From positions 10,605-74,604 of the forward strand of contig JBEEOW010000022.1 of the NCBI GenBank assembly GCA_041191405.1: DNA of 64,000 bases, in the 5' to 3' direction. Below, one piece after another: positions 25,177-34,740 of this stretch. A model generated the notes under the pieces. It saw only the letters and a program-made list of their open reading frames with translations. It was not told the origin of the DNA and did no database searches. The translations under genes were made by a program, and so were the position numbers. Position 1 is the first letter of the stretch. Every line of letters starts with the position of its first letter. The stretch comes from JBEEOW01 sp041191405. GTDB taxonomy: Bacteria > Bacteroidota > Bacteroidia > Cytophagales > UBA9547.

Positions 25177-26526
25177 ATGAAAATAAGAACAAAATTAACA
25201 TTACAATTTTTAGTAGCAGTAGGTTTGATTCTGTTGTTATCTTTTGTTGCAATATATTGGTCATCAGTTAATTACAGGGAAGATGAGTTTTATTCACGTT
25301 TAGAAAAAAAAGCTTTAACTACAGCCGAAATTAGGTTTACAATGAAGCAAGTAGATTCAACGCTTCAAAAATTAATTGATCAAAAACAAAAAGATGTATT
25401 TATTGACGAAAATATTGTTGTTTATGACGATTCAAACAAAGTTATTTATACAAATAATGATACTGTATATTTTAAAACAGAGGTTCAATATATTCCCAAA
25501 ATATATAAAACTAAATATGTAAAATTTACCGAAGGAGAATATGAAATATTAGGTCTTTTATACAACAATAGTGTAGTTTTTGCTGGTGCCATTGATAAAT
25601 ATGGTAAAAGTAAATTAGCTAATTTAAGAAATACTCTCATTATTTTGTATATTTTTATTGCAGGTATTATAGCTTTGGTGGGTTGGTTTTTTGCCGGTCA
25701 AGCACTTGAGCCTATTACCGAAGTAGTTGATGAGGTAAATAAAATTTCACCAAATAATTTAAAAATACGATTAAGTGAATTTAAAAACCAAGATGAAATA
25801 GGGCAACTTATTTCCACTTTTAATAATCTTTTAGATAGAATTGAACAAAGTTTTAATTTACAAAAAATGTTTTTAGCAGGAGCTTCTCATGAATTAAAAA
25901 ATCCATTAACAGTTATAACCTCACAATTACAAGTTTCATTACTTCAAAATAGAGAAAATGAAGAGTATAGAAAAACATTGATTTCTGTTTTGGATGATAT
26001 TAAAGATTTGAATCAATTAACGCATCAATTGATAGAGTTAGCCAAATTGAGCCAAAATATTGAAAACATCCCATTGAACAAAGTCCAAATTGATGATGTT
26101 ATTTATCAATCAAAACAATATATTGAAAGTAAATACAAAAACTATTCAGTTGAAATTGATATAAAATCATTACCCTCAAATCAGGAAAAATTATTTTTGA
26201 ATGGCAATGAAGCATTGTTAAAACTTGCTTTTATAAATTTGATTGAAAATGCTTGTAAATATTCTTTCAACAAAACTTGTACAATTGAGATTGCTGTAAG
26301 TGATTACCTTATTAAAATTCTTTTTATAAATACAGGCAAGTTGGTAAACGACAATGAAATAGATTTGTTATTTGAGCCTTTTTATAGAACAATGCAATCA
26401 TCTCACATAAAAGGTAATGGAATAGGTTTAGCATTGGTAAAAGAAGTGGTTAGTTTTCATAAAGGAAAAGTTGAGTTTGTGAAACATCCAGTAAATACTA
26501 TTTTTAGACTTTATTTTTCTAATTAA
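25177..26526 (+). CDS. Sensor histidine kinase
   Basis: A 449-residue membrane kinase with helices at ~8-28 and ~152-174 bounding a ~120-residue periplasmic sensor, a HAMP domain (~175-228), a HisKA domain with phospho-acceptor H238 (ASHELKNPLTVI) and a HATPase domain (N-box NLIENACKYS, FEPFYR, G2 GNGIGLALVKEVV). It abuts the OmpR regulator gene and is its cognate kinase by position. The stimulus is unknown. The architecture is that of CusS/CzcS/ArlS-type sensors, and a metal efflux operon lies 2.4 kb downstream on the other strand; a functional link is speculative. Confidence 0.93.
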   Translation: MKIRTKLTLQFLVAVGLILLLSFVAIYWSSVNYREDEFYSRLEKKALTTAEIRFTMKQVDSTLQKLIDQKQKDVFIDENIVVYDDSNKVIYTNNDTVYFKTEVQYIPKIYKTKYVKFTEGEYEILGLLYNNSVVFAGAIDKYGKSKLANLRNTLIILYIFIAGIIALVGWFFAGQALEPITEVVDEVNKISPNNLKIRLSEFKNQDEIGQLISTFNNLLDRIEQSFNLQKMFLAGASHELKNPLTVITSQLQVSLLQNRENEEYRKTLISVLDDIKDLNQLTHQLIELAKLSQNIENIPLNKVQIDDVIYQSKQYIESKYKNYSVEIDIKSLPSNQEKLFLNGNEALLKLAFINLIENACKYSFNKTCTIEIAVSDYLIKILFINTGKLVNDNEIDLLFEPFYRTMQSSHIKGNGIGLALVKEVVSFHKGKVEFVKHPVNTIFRLYFSN

Positions 26527-26955
26527 TTTCTAATAACATTCTAATTGTTTTATAATTTTTAAAAATGTTGTTCTTGTTATTTTTGTCAAATTCTTTTCAT
26601 ATTCAAAATTTTAACTTTAAATATGGAACTATATTAACTTTATTAATTCTTTATTTAGATATAGGTTAAAAAAGTAAATGTTTAAGTTAAGCTGAAATCA
26701 AATTAATGTTTACAATGTGGTCAAATACAAGTTTATTAATAGCCTTGTATAGTATTGTAATTATTGTTATATACACAATACTATATATACTATTTTAGTT
26801 GTGATTTAGTGTAATACAACTACCATTAATATTATTTTAATGTGTAGTTGTATTTTGTATATTAATAATTTGGTAACATTGATTTAATATGTATATTTGA
26901 AGTACATCCCTAAAAATAAACTGTATTTTTAATTTAGTTATATAATTCACCCAAA
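26527..26955. other. Intergenic region with two inverted repeats
   Basis: 429 bp without a gene. Two hairpins stand out: TATAGTATTGT/ACAATACTATA (26748-26785) and AATACAACTA/TAGTTGTATT (26813-26854). They could be operators or leader structures for the acyltransferase gene. The rest is AT-rich and featureless. Confidence 0.5.
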
Positions 26956-28056
26956 ATGAACAAATTTCAATTCGTAGATAATATTAGGTTTTATTCTATG
27001 TTATCTATTGTTACCTTTCATTCTTGTTTAATTTTTCTAGAATTTAATAAGAATGATTTAATTTATAGTGGCATAACTCAAACTCAATTATTTTTTATTA
27101 TGCAATTTTTGCGTTTTGGGAATGTTTGTTTTTTTATGATTTCTGGTTTTTTGTTTGGTAATAAAATGAGTAAATCATTAGATGTTCAAACAGATGTGAA
27201 AGCTTATTTAACTAGAAGATGGGCAGCATTAAAAATACCTACTTTGTTGTTTTCATTATTGATTGCTTTGTTGTATTTATTGATTCCTATCGGAAAACTA
27301 CTTATAAGAAATGAGGAATTGAGCATAGTTAAGTTGCTGATATCATTTGTGTCAACATTTTTCTTTGGTTATACATGGTTTATATATAATTTATTTATTG
27401 GTTTTTTTCTAGTAGTACTTGCTATTTTGTATCCAAAAATTAAATCTTTTTTATTTATAACCACCTTAATTACAGCTATATTTTGGGGAATTAATCCTTA
27501 TTTAAAGGTAATTAATGTAACAGAACACATGTTTACCTTTTTTGGATTTTCATTTTATGTACTATTGGGTTATTACTTAGGAGGTAATCTTTCCAAGTTT
27601 TATGCTATAACAGATTATATCAATAGAAATAAATTAATGTATTTTAGTTTACTTGTTTTGTTGTTTGTGATTTCTTATTATGAATCAAAGTATTTGTATT
27701 TATATACAAATATTTTACCCTATTACAATTTAAAATTAAGTTCTCAAATACAATCTCTTATAATATTTTTTGGTATGTGTTCGTTTTTTACAAAACCTTC
27801 ATATCCAAGTTGGGCTGATCCAAAAACTGAAACTGTGGGTATTTACTTTATGCACTCATTGGTATTGAGTTTGGTGTATTATGGTAGTTTTATTGTGTTG
27901 ATTTTTGTTTTTAACATAAATGGAAAAGAAGAAATCAATCAACAATATTTGATACCAATTTTAGTGATAACTTCCATTTTTGTTTATACATTTACAGTGT
28001 TTTTGGTTAAGAAGATTGCCAAAACTAAATACAGTTATTTGTTAGGGATCAGTTAA
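26956..28056 (+). CDS. Acyltransferase 3 family membrane protein
   Basis: A 366-residue integral membrane protein with ~10 helices. The start FVDNIRFYSMLSIVTFHSCLIF contains the R and H (DNxR..H) pattern of the acyltransferase 3 (OafA/ExoZ/NolL) family, where the His is essential for acyl transfer to surface glycans or other acceptors. The later segment TVGIYFMHSLVLSLVYY matches the conserved C-terminal helix. It is followed 13 bp later by an SGNH hydrolase gene, a pairing that suggests addition and removal (or periplasmic relay) of acyl groups on an envelope polymer. Confidence 0.88.
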   Translation: MNKFQFVDNIRFYSMLSIVTFHSCLIFLEFNKNDLIYSGITQTQLFFIMQFLRFGNVCFFMISGFLFGNKMSKSLDVQTDVKAYLTRRWAALKIPTLLFSLLIALLYLLIPIGKLLIRNEELSIVKLLISFVSTFFFGYTWFIYNLFIGFFLVVLAILYPKIKSFLFITTLITAIFWGINPYLKVINVTEHMFTFFGFSFYVLLGYYLGGNLSKFYAITDYINRNKLMYFSLLVLLFVISYYESKYLYLYTNILPYYNLKLSSQIQSLIIFFGMCSFFTKPSYPSWADPKTETVGIYFMHSLVLSLVYYGSFIVLIFVFNINGKEEINQQYLIPILVITSIFVYTFTVFLVKKIAKTKYSYLLGIS

Positions 28057-28069
28057 ATGATTAAAAAAT

Positions 28070-28837
28070 ATGAAGATTAAAATTTTAGTAAGTGGAGTTT
28101 TAACATTTTTAGTTTGTTGTACTTTTTTTTATTGTTCTGTTGATACAGATTTATTTTCATTTTCAAATTTTATAAAAGAAGAAGATAGGCTTTGTAAGCC
28201 AGATACAAGAGTTTATATACCAGGGTTTCCAATAAATCGCTTTGAAAAACAGGTGGTTGAATACGAGAAAAGTAATAAGCCTGAAAAATTGAAAAATAGA
28301 ATACTTTTTTATGGTAGTTCTACAATGGTTTTTTGGAATCCTACATTGGTACAAAATTTTGACGGCTTGCCTGTGTTAGGTCATGGATTTGGTGGTTCAA
28401 CATTTCCTGAAATGACTTATTATGCTTCACGTTTGGTATTAAAATATGAACCTAAAATTTTAGTAATTTACTGTGAAAATGATTTGTTTAATACCCCTGC
28501 AAAATCAACAAAACAAGTAAATGATGATGTTTGTGAATTTATAACTCGAATAAATAAGTCTCTTCCTAATACCAAAATTGTTTATTTGGCTATGAAACAT
28601 TCTATTGGCAGAGATTTTGGTTGGGAAAAAATGAATGAAATAAATTTGTATGTTAAAAACATGTCAAATACAAATAACACTTTAACTTATATTGATTTAA
28701 ATTCAGAATTGATGAATAAACAAGGTGTACCTGATTCAAGTAATTTTACTAACGATTATGTGCATTTAAATACTAATGCCTATGCAAAATGGTCAGCTAA
28801 ATTAAAGCCTATTTTAAGTAATTTGTATAATCAGTAG
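28070..28837 (+). CDS. SGNH/GDSL hydrolase family protein
   Basis: A 255-residue protein with a hydrophobic N-terminus (signal or anchor, ~4-25). All four SGNH blocks are visible: block I LFYGSSTM (nucleophile Ser), block II GHGFGGS (Gly), block III YCENDL (Asn) and block V DYVHLN (catalytic Asp and His). It is probably a periplasmic esterase or acetyl transferase-type enzyme. It is the second gene of the unit with the acyltransferase and is followed by a terminator. Confidence 0.86.
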   Translation: MKIKILVSGVLTFLVCCTFFYCSVDTDLFSFSNFIKEEDRLCKPDTRVYIPGFPINRFEKQVVEYEKSNKPEKLKNRILFYGSSTMVFWNPTLVQNFDGLPVLGHGFGGSTFPEMTYYASRLVLKYEPKILVIYCENDLFNTPAKSTKQVNDDVCEFITRINKSLPNTKIVYLAMKHSIGRDFGWEKMNEINLYVKNMSNTNNTLTYIDLNSELMNKQGVPDSSNFTNDYVHLNTNAYAKWSAKLKPILSNLYNQ

Positions 28838-28849
28838 TATTTTATAATA

Positions 28850-28886
28850 AAAACACTAAGTAAATTATACAATCACTTAGTGTTTT
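28850..28886. terminator. Bidirectional terminator
   Basis: Stem AAAACACTAAGT/ACTTAGTGTTTT with a 13-nt loop between the SGNH hydrolase gene and the convergent czcA-type gene. Confidence 0.85.
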
Positions 28887-28889
28887 TGA

Positions 28890-28942
28890 TAATATGTAAC
28901 TTAATTCTTTAATTAAAGTCTTTAATCTAAAGTCTAATATCT
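28890..28942. repeat. AT-rich TCTTTAATCTAAAGTCTAATATC repeats
   Basis: Degenerate repeats of TCTTTAATCTA and AAAGTCTAATATC, the same family as 3000-3136. Confidence 0.4.
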
Positions 28943-31900
28943 TTAATCTATTTTTTCATTACTTCCTAATTCTTCCATAAATGTTCCTTTTAACTTATTG
29001 TTATATACCCAATAAACAATAGGGAATATTAATATGGTAAATAAGGTTGCAGTTATTAAACCTCCAATAATAACAATGGCCAATGGTTTTTGCGATTCAG
29101 AACCTATCCCAGTTGATAATGCAGCGGGCATTAAACCTATGGATGCCATCATGGCTGTCATTAATATCGGACGTATCCTTGATTTAATGCCTAAATCAAT
29201 AGCTTCAATTATGCTATATTTTTCTTTTAGGTTATTTTTAAATTCTGAAACTAATATTACTCCATTTTGAACACAAATACCTAGTAATGCTATAAATCCT
29301 ACTCCTGCAGATATTCCGAAGTTTATACCTGTTACATGTAATGCTATAATTCCTCCAACCAATGCAAATGGCACATTGGCAAGCACTAACAAGGCATCTT
29401 TCCCGTTGCTAAACATAATAAATAGTAGCACAAATATGCCTATTAAACTAAATGGTGCAACTTGATTTAAACGACTTGTTGCCCTGATTTGATTTTCAAA
29501 CTCGCCTGTCCATGAGGTACTATAACCTGCAGGAAGTTCTACATTTTTCTCTATTTTTTGTTGTGCTTCTGCGATTGTACTTCCTAAATCTCGCCCACGA
29601 ATAGAGAATTTTATACCAATAAATCGTTTGTTATTATCTCTGTAAATAAATGCTGGTCCGGTAATAGTTTTAATTATTGCAATTTCTTTAAGTGGAATTT
29701 TGTTGCCTCTCAATGTAGGTACCATTAAGTTTTCAATGTCTGATTCAGTTTTACGATATTCTTCTGCAAAACGAATTCTGATATTAAACTTACGTTCACC
29801 TTCGTACATTATGTTGGCAGTTTTTCCTCCAATTGCCATTTCAATAACCGATTGTGCATCAGCTGTATTGATGCCATATAATGACATTTTATTATTATTT
29901 AAAATAATCTGCAATTCTGGCTGACCAATATTTCGTAAAATACCAGCTTCTTTAATTCCATCTATATTTTTGATTTGTTCCAACACTTCAACACTTAATG
30001 CATCAAGTGTTTTGAGGTCGTTTCCATAAATTTTAACTGCATTACTTGCTTTAAAACCAGCTACTGCCTCGGCTACGTTATCAATTACAGGTTGAGAGTA
30101 ATTGTACATAATACCTTGATGGCGAGTTAGTTTTTTATTTATATCTTCAATTAAATCGTCGTAAGTGATTTTTCTTTTCCAATCAGCTTTGGGTTTTAAA
30201 TCAACTTGAAATTGAAGAAAGTAAAATCCATTTGGGTCTGTTCCATCATTCGATCTACCAGTTTGCGATAGTACATTACTTACTTCGGGGAAAGTGCTGA
30301 TATCTTTGCGGAGTTTTTCGGCCATGTGTACACTTTCGGAAAGAGATGTACTCATTGGTAATTCAGCTGTAATCCACAATGCACCTTCATTGAGTTGAGG
30401 TAAAAATTCGCTTCCGAGTAAGCCACCAGATGCAACCGAAAGTACAAATATAATTGTAGCTGTAATAAAGCTTGTTTTTTTATGTTGAAAACACCAAGTA
30501 AAAAATGAATGTATTTTGTTACTGATGAAGGTAATTACACCTAATTGTTTCTCTTTTACATTTTTATTTAACAACATCGAAACCAATACAGGAACTAGTG
30601 TTAATGTAAACAATAATGCTCCCAACAACGCAAATCCAAGGGTGTATGCCAGTGGAGAGAACATTTTTCCTTCTACTTTTTGGAAAGCAAAAATGGGTAG
30701 CAATGCTGTGATAATAATTAGTTTAGAGAAAAATACAGCTTTTCCGGTTTCGCTTGCTGCTTTTTTAATCAAACCCAACTTAAGGAGTTTGTTAAATTTA
30801 TCCATTCCTTTTTTGTGAGCTAAGTGGTCGAGCGATACAAATAGCCCTTCAACCATTACCACTGCACCATCTATAATAATACCAAAGTCAACAGCACCTA
30901 GTGAAAGTAAATTTGCACTCATTCCTTTCATCCTTAAACAAATAAATGCAAATAATAATGATAATGGAATGATGATAGAAACGATTACTGTTGTTCGCCA
31001 ATCTACCATGAAAAGCAAAACAATCAGGGTTACAAAAACAATTCCTTCGGTTAAATTATGGATTACTGTTTCCGTACAAAAATGCATTAAGTTATCACGG
31101 TCATAGAATGGTTCAATACTTACTCCAAGAGGTAATGTGCTCTCATTCAGCTCTTTGATTTTAGTTTTTACTCTGCCAAGTACTTCGCTAGGGTTTTCAC
31201 CTTTACGCATTACAACTATTCCTTCAACAATGTCATTATCGGCATTGATGCCAGCTTGCCCAACCCTTGGCAAACTACTTTCTTTTATTTCGGCAACATG
31301 TTTTACTAAAATTGGCACATCACCAACATTGTCGATGATAATATTTTCAATGTCTTCTTTTTTCTGTAACAAGCCAATACCACGTACCACATACGCCTGA
31401 CTATTTTTTTCAATTATATCTCCACCAACATTTATATTGCTGTTATTTACAGCTTTATAAACATCTAAAGGAGTAATATTATATGTACTTAATAAGTTTG
31501 GAATTACTTGAATTTCGTAGATTTTTTCCTGTCCACCAAAGGCTACAATATCTGCAACTCCAGGTACGCCACGCAATGCTTTATCAATTGTCCAATTTTG
31601 AATAGTTAATAATTCTCTACTATCATGATTTTTTGATTTTAAATAATATCTAAAAATCTCTCCCGTTGGTCCGTAAGGAGGTTGTATTTCGGGATTGGCA
31701 TTTTCGGGTAAATTTAATGTTTGTAGTTGATTATTAACCTGCTGGCGAGCAGTAAAGTCATCTACATTATCTTCAAAAACAATTTTAATTACTGATAAAC
31801 CAAACATGGTTATCGACCTTACACTTGCTTTATTTTGAACCGGATTTAGGGATAATTCTATTGGGATTGATACAAATTTTTCAACCTCTTCTGCGCTTCT

Positions 31901-32074
31901 TCCTGGCCATTGAGTAACAATAATTATTTGGTTGTTTGTTGTTTCAGGAAATGCCTCTATCGGAGTATTGATGTAACTTACTACACCTATACCACACATT
32001 AGTATTACCCAGAAAATTGTTAATTTTCGGTTAGCTAATGAAAAGGTAATAATACTTGATATAAGCTTGTTCAT
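28943..32074 (-). CDS. CzcA/CusA-type heavy-metal efflux RND transporter
   Basis: A 1043-residue inner-membrane RND pump of the heavy-metal efflux (HME) class. Two sets of six helices surround large periplasmic loops. The proton-relay helix reads SLGAVDFGIIIDGAVVMVEG (~390-410), with the D-x5-D-x6-E spacing specific to HME-RND members. Length matches CzcA (~1040-1060). It is third in the order TolC-like, adaptor, pump, all on the minus strand with short gaps (78 bp before this gene), forming a complete tripartite system from cytoplasm to outside. Substrate metal (Zn/Co/Cd versus Cu/Ag) cannot be fixed by eye. Confidence 0.94.
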   Translation of the reverse strand: MNKLISSIITFSLANRKLTIFWVILMCGIGVVSYINTPIEAFPETTNNQIIIVTQWPGRSAEEVEKFVSIPIELSLNPVQNKASVRSITMFGLSVIKIVFEDNVDDFTARQQVNNQLQTLNLPENANPEIQPPYGPTGEIFRYYLKSKNHDSRELLTIQNWTIDKALRGVPGVADIVAFGGQEKIYEIQVIPNLLSTYNITPLDVYKAVNNSNINVGGDIIEKNSQAYVVRGIGLLQKKEDIENIIIDNVGDVPILVKHVAEIKESSLPRVGQAGINADNDIVEGIVVMRKGENPSEVLGRVKTKIKELNESTLPLGVSIEPFYDRDNLMHFCTETVIHNLTEGIVFVTLIVLLFMVDWRTTVIVSIIIPLSLLFAFICLRMKGMSANLLSLGAVDFGIIIDGAVVMVEGLFVSLDHLAHKKGMDKFNKLLKLGLIKKAASETGKAVFFSKLIIITALLPIFAFQKVEGKMFSPLAYTLGFALLGALLFTLTLVPVLVSMLLNKNVKEKQLGVITFISNKIHSFFTWCFQHKKTSFITATIIFVLSVASGGLLGSEFLPQLNEGALWITAELPMSTSLSESVHMAEKLRKDISTFPEVSNVLSQTGRSNDGTDPNGFYFLQFQVDLKPKADWKRKITYDDLIEDINKKLTRHQGIMYNYSQPVIDNVAEAVAGFKASNAVKIYGNDLKTLDALSVEVLEQIKNIDGIKEAGILRNIGQPELQIILNNNKMSLYGINTADAQSVIEMAIGGKTANIMYEGERKFNIRIRFAEEYRKTESDIENLMVPTLRGNKIPLKEIAIIKTITGPAFIYRDNNKRFIGIKFSIRGRDLGSTIAEAQQKIEKNVELPAGYSTSWTGEFENQIRATSRLNQVAPFSLIGIFVLLFIMFSNGKDALLVLANVPFALVGGIIALHVTGINFGISAGVGFIALLGICVQNGVILVSEFKNNLKEKYSIIEAIDLGIKSRIRPILMTAMMASIGLMPAALSTGIGSESQKPLAIVIIGGLITATLFTILIFPIVYWVYNNKLKGTFMEELGSNEKID

Positions 32075-32152
32075 TTTTATTTTTTAAGTTAAATATTATC
32101 AGTAGCTTTTTAGGTAAGGTTTTTATTTTGTATAACCCTAAACTGTTACAAA

Positions 32153-33241
32153 CTAATTATTTAATGTTTCAAAAATATATAATTGGTTTTTGAGGATGAT
32201 ATTTTCTCCACTTTTTAGACCGCTAAGTAAATATGTTTTACCGTTTGTGTTTTTATAAATATCTACTTCTCGGATTTCAATATTTTTTTTATCGTGAAAC
32301 ACCAATACATAGTTTTTATTTGAGTTAAATATAATTGCAGATGAAGGAATTGCAACCAATTGTTTGTCTTCAAAATATTGTAATTCAACTAAGGTATTCA
32401 TTTCGGGTTTCAGTGAATAATCTGAGTTATTAAGCACAATTCTGGCTTGCATGGTTTTACTCACAGGGTCAAGTACGTTGAAAATTTTATCAATTTTTCC
32501 ACTATAGCTTTTTTCTGGGTAACTTATCAGGCTTATTTTGGCACTTAATCCTTCCTTCACTTTCGAAATATCAACCTCATATACATTGGCACTAATCCAT
32601 ATATCTTTAATATCAGCAATTGTAAATAAGTTATCCGACCTATCGCTTCGTAATTGCATATCAATATTGATTTTTTTATCTATAATAAAACCTGAAATAG
32701 GTGCAATAACAGAATACTCTGATGATTTATTTACTTTTAGAATTGATGCTACTTCTTGTATTTTTCTTAACTCAGATTTTGCTTGGTCTAATTGTTTACT
32801 TGCAGCAATTACATCTGTTTCGGAGTTTAATTTAGCATTGTATAAATCTTTTGCTACACTGTATTGTTTTTCACGAAGTTGCACATTACTTTTTGCATCA
32901 ATTAATTCTTGCTGAATTGCCGCAATTTCTCCAGAATGTATTGTTGCTAGTACTTGTCCTTTTTGAACATAATCTCCCAACTCTACTGTTACCTCTTGTA
33001 CATTTCCACTTACTAAAGGGAATATTTCTACTACTTTATTGTTATTTGGGGTAACTTTGCCTGTCAACTTAAGTGTACCAGTAACCCGTTCTTTTATAGC
33101 TGGGTATGTTTCAATTGAAGCTAACATTTTGTCATTTAAAACAGACGAGCTTGTACCGTCATTTTGATTATTATCATTTTTATTTTTATTACAAGCCAAT
33201 AATATACTAGCAATGAATAATATAAACATTGATTTGCCCAT
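32153..33241 (-). CDS. RND efflux periplasmic adaptor (CzcB/CusB type), lipoprotein
   Basis: A 362-residue membrane-fusion protein. I choose the ATG at 33239-33241 (MGKSMFILFIASILLACNK), because it gives a signal with lipobox LLAC and begins 4 bp after the upstream stop. An earlier in-frame Met at 33301 lies inside that gene. A lipoyl/biotinyl-like domain (VSGNVQEVTVELGDYVQKGQVLATI), an alpha-hairpin (~115-175) and beta-barrel domains follow in the usual order. It connects the CzcA-type pump to the TolC-like channel. No His-rich metal-binding N-terminus is seen. Confidence 0.92.
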   Translation of the reverse strand: MGKSMFILFIASILLACNKNKNDNNQNDGTSSSVLNDKMLASIETYPAIKERVTGTLKLTGKVTPNNNKVVEIFPLVSGNVQEVTVELGDYVQKGQVLATIHSGEIAAIQQELIDAKSNVQLREKQYSVAKDLYNAKLNSETDVIAASKQLDQAKSELRKIQEVASILKVNKSSEYSVIAPISGFIIDKKINIDMQLRSDRSDNLFTIADIKDIWISANVYEVDISKVKEGLSAKISLISYPEKSYSGKIDKIFNVLDPVSKTMQARIVLNNSDYSLKPEMNTLVELQYFEDKQLVAIPSSAIIFNSNKNYVLVFHDKKNIEIREVDIYKNTNGKTYLLSGLKSGENIILKNQLYIFETLNN

Positions 33242-33245
33242 AATT

Positions 33246-34502
33246 TTATTTTGTTGAAATATCAATTCCAATAGTATAGTCAAGTTCTTCAAATGCTTCA
33301 ACTCTTGATGCTCTCAATTTATTTAAATTTAGCAAACTACTAGTGTAAGCTTCAAAAAAATCAGTAAATTCTATCAATGAAATGTTACGTTTCAAGAAGT
33401 TGTCATACATTCCTTTATTTAACATTTCAAATTGTTCTCTGAAATTTTTATCTACATTTTGGTATTGATTTTCAATTGCTAAAAGTTTTCGCACTACATT
33501 TTTCACTTCTGATTCAATTTCGATTTCCTTGTTTTTTAATAAAATATTTTGCGTTTTACTTACAGCTTCAGCTGATAAAATATTTCCTTTATTTCTATTC
33601 CACATGGGTATGTCAATTCCAATGGTAATTGCGTTATATTGAGGTGTATAAGCCGATGCTTGGTCATAAAAGTAGCCTAAGGTTAAATCAGGAATTGTAA
33701 GTTTTTTCTGTAATTTATAGTTAAGCTGACTTACTTCATTCTGTATTTGATATATTTTATAGTCACCTCTATTTTTGAGTGCAAATGCAAGTAAACTATC
33801 CTTTGGAATTTTATTCATAATGTATTCGTCTTGCACTTTTAAATCGCTTATTGGTTTTATAATTTGCTCATTTTGAAGTAGCGTATTTAGTGTGTGAATT
33901 TGTTCACTGTTTTCCTTAATTAGTTGAGTTTTATTGAAATCTAATTGAAAATATACTGCTTTTAAACGCATTAAATCTTTTAATGGAATATTTCCTTTAT
34001 CATATTGTTGTTCAAATGCTTTTAAGGTTTGTTCAAGTAATACTAGTTGATTGGTATAGCTATTTATTGTAATATTATTAAAATATATGTTGTAAAATGC
34101 TTTATGCAACTCAAATCGTAATCCTCGCAACACCTCATTCAGTTGAGCTTCTTTAACTAGTGTGTTATTTTTAGCAATTTCAATTTCTATTTTTCTTTTA
34201 CCACCTAAACGAATTAATTGCTCAAATGTAAATGCTTTTTGACCATTTCGTCCTATATCCCCATACCCTCTTTCTGGGGTAAATGCACTAACTTCCGTTT
34301 TGAAAAATGGATTTGGGTAAGCTTTTGCTTGAATTTCAAGTGCTTTTTGTGCATCAATGTCGTATCCTTGCGCAATAAGTAGTAGATTTTTTTCAAGAAA
34401 TACTTTGTCTGCATCTTCAATTGATAACTGAAGTGTATCTTGTGCAAATAGAGTTTGAGTACTCTTCATCGCTATTAATAATATGATAAAAATTGTTTTC
34501 AT
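33246..34502 (-). CDS. TolC-family outer-membrane channel (CzcC type)
   Basis: A 418-residue outer-membrane efflux protein with a signal peptide (1-~20, TLFAQ) and the duplicated long-helix architecture of TolC/CzcC (repeats ~25-210 and ~220-410, with KAYPNPFFKTEV and the mid-protein LTIPDLTLGYFYDQAS signature strands). It is the first gene of the czc-like operon and opens with ATG at 34500-34502, only 8 bp after a -7 element. Confidence 0.92.
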   Translation of the reverse strand: MKTIFIILLIAMKSTQTLFAQDTLQLSIEDADKVFLEKNLLLIAQGYDIDAQKALEIQAKAYPNPFFKTEVSAFTPERGYGDIGRNGQKAFTFEQLIRLGGKRKIEIEIAKNNTLVKEAQLNEVLRGLRFELHKAFYNIYFNNITINSYTNQLVLLEQTLKAFEQQYDKGNIPLKDLMRLKAVYFQLDFNKTQLIKENSEQIHTLNTLLQNEQIIKPISDLKVQDEYIMNKIPKDSLLAFALKNRGDYKIYQIQNEVSQLNYKLQKKLTIPDLTLGYFYDQASAYTPQYNAITIGIDIPMWNRNKGNILSAEAVSKTQNILLKNKEIEIESEVKNVVRKLLAIENQYQNVDKNFREQFEMLNKGMYDNFLKRNISLIEFTDFFEAYTSSLLNLNKLRASRVEAFEELDYTIGIDISTK

Positions 34503-34510
34503 TTCGCTAG

Positions 34511-34518
34511 CAAAGGTA
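34511..34518 (-). promoter_or_regulatory. -7 element TACCTTTG for the metal efflux operon
   Basis: On the minus strand TACCTTTG matches TAnnTTTG and ends 8 bp before the ATG, predicting a very short leader. The -33 region lacks TTTG, as in an activator-dependent promoter. Confidence 0.5.
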
Positions 34519-34616
34519 ATTTACTTACTCTTTTAGAATATTAGATTTTAATTAGAATTACCTTTCTTTTTCTTTTACAATTAAACAAATATTGGTAGTG
34601 TAAACGAGATTAGTTA

Positions 34617-34698
34617 TTTATAGGTTCTAAAGCCTATAAAATTAATTTATAGGTTCTAGAGCCTATAAAGTGTATTTATAGGTTCTAGAACCTATAAA
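34617..34698. promoter_or_regulatory. Three phased 24-bp palindromes (operator array)
   Basis: Units at 34617-34640, 34646-34669 and 34675-34698 all begin TTTATAGGTTCTA and end CCTATAAA. The centres differ by 1-2 bases. The start-to-start distance is exactly 29 bp, with 5-bp spacers. The array ends 3 bp upstream of the -33 of the satD promoter. This looks like a cooperative operator for a dimeric regulator of satD-DUF3307, and could also affect the divergent efflux operon. Confidence 0.85.
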
Positions 34699-34701
34699 TT
34701 A

Positions 34702-34731
34702 TTTGTATTCTATTATTTTTTTATATATTTG
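34702..34731 (+). promoter_or_regulatory. Promoter of the satD operon
   Basis: -33 TTTG (34702-34705), 18-bp spacer, -7 TATATTTG (34724-34731). The ATG at 34741 lies 10 bp after the -7 element, so the leader is only a few bases long. Confidence 0.65.
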
Positions 34732-34740
34732 TAGCATATA

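Noticed and set aside
33241..33301. Adaptor protein starting at 33301
   Set aside because: It would overlap the TolC-like gene by ~55 bp and lacks a signal; the Met at 33241 gives a proper lipobox.
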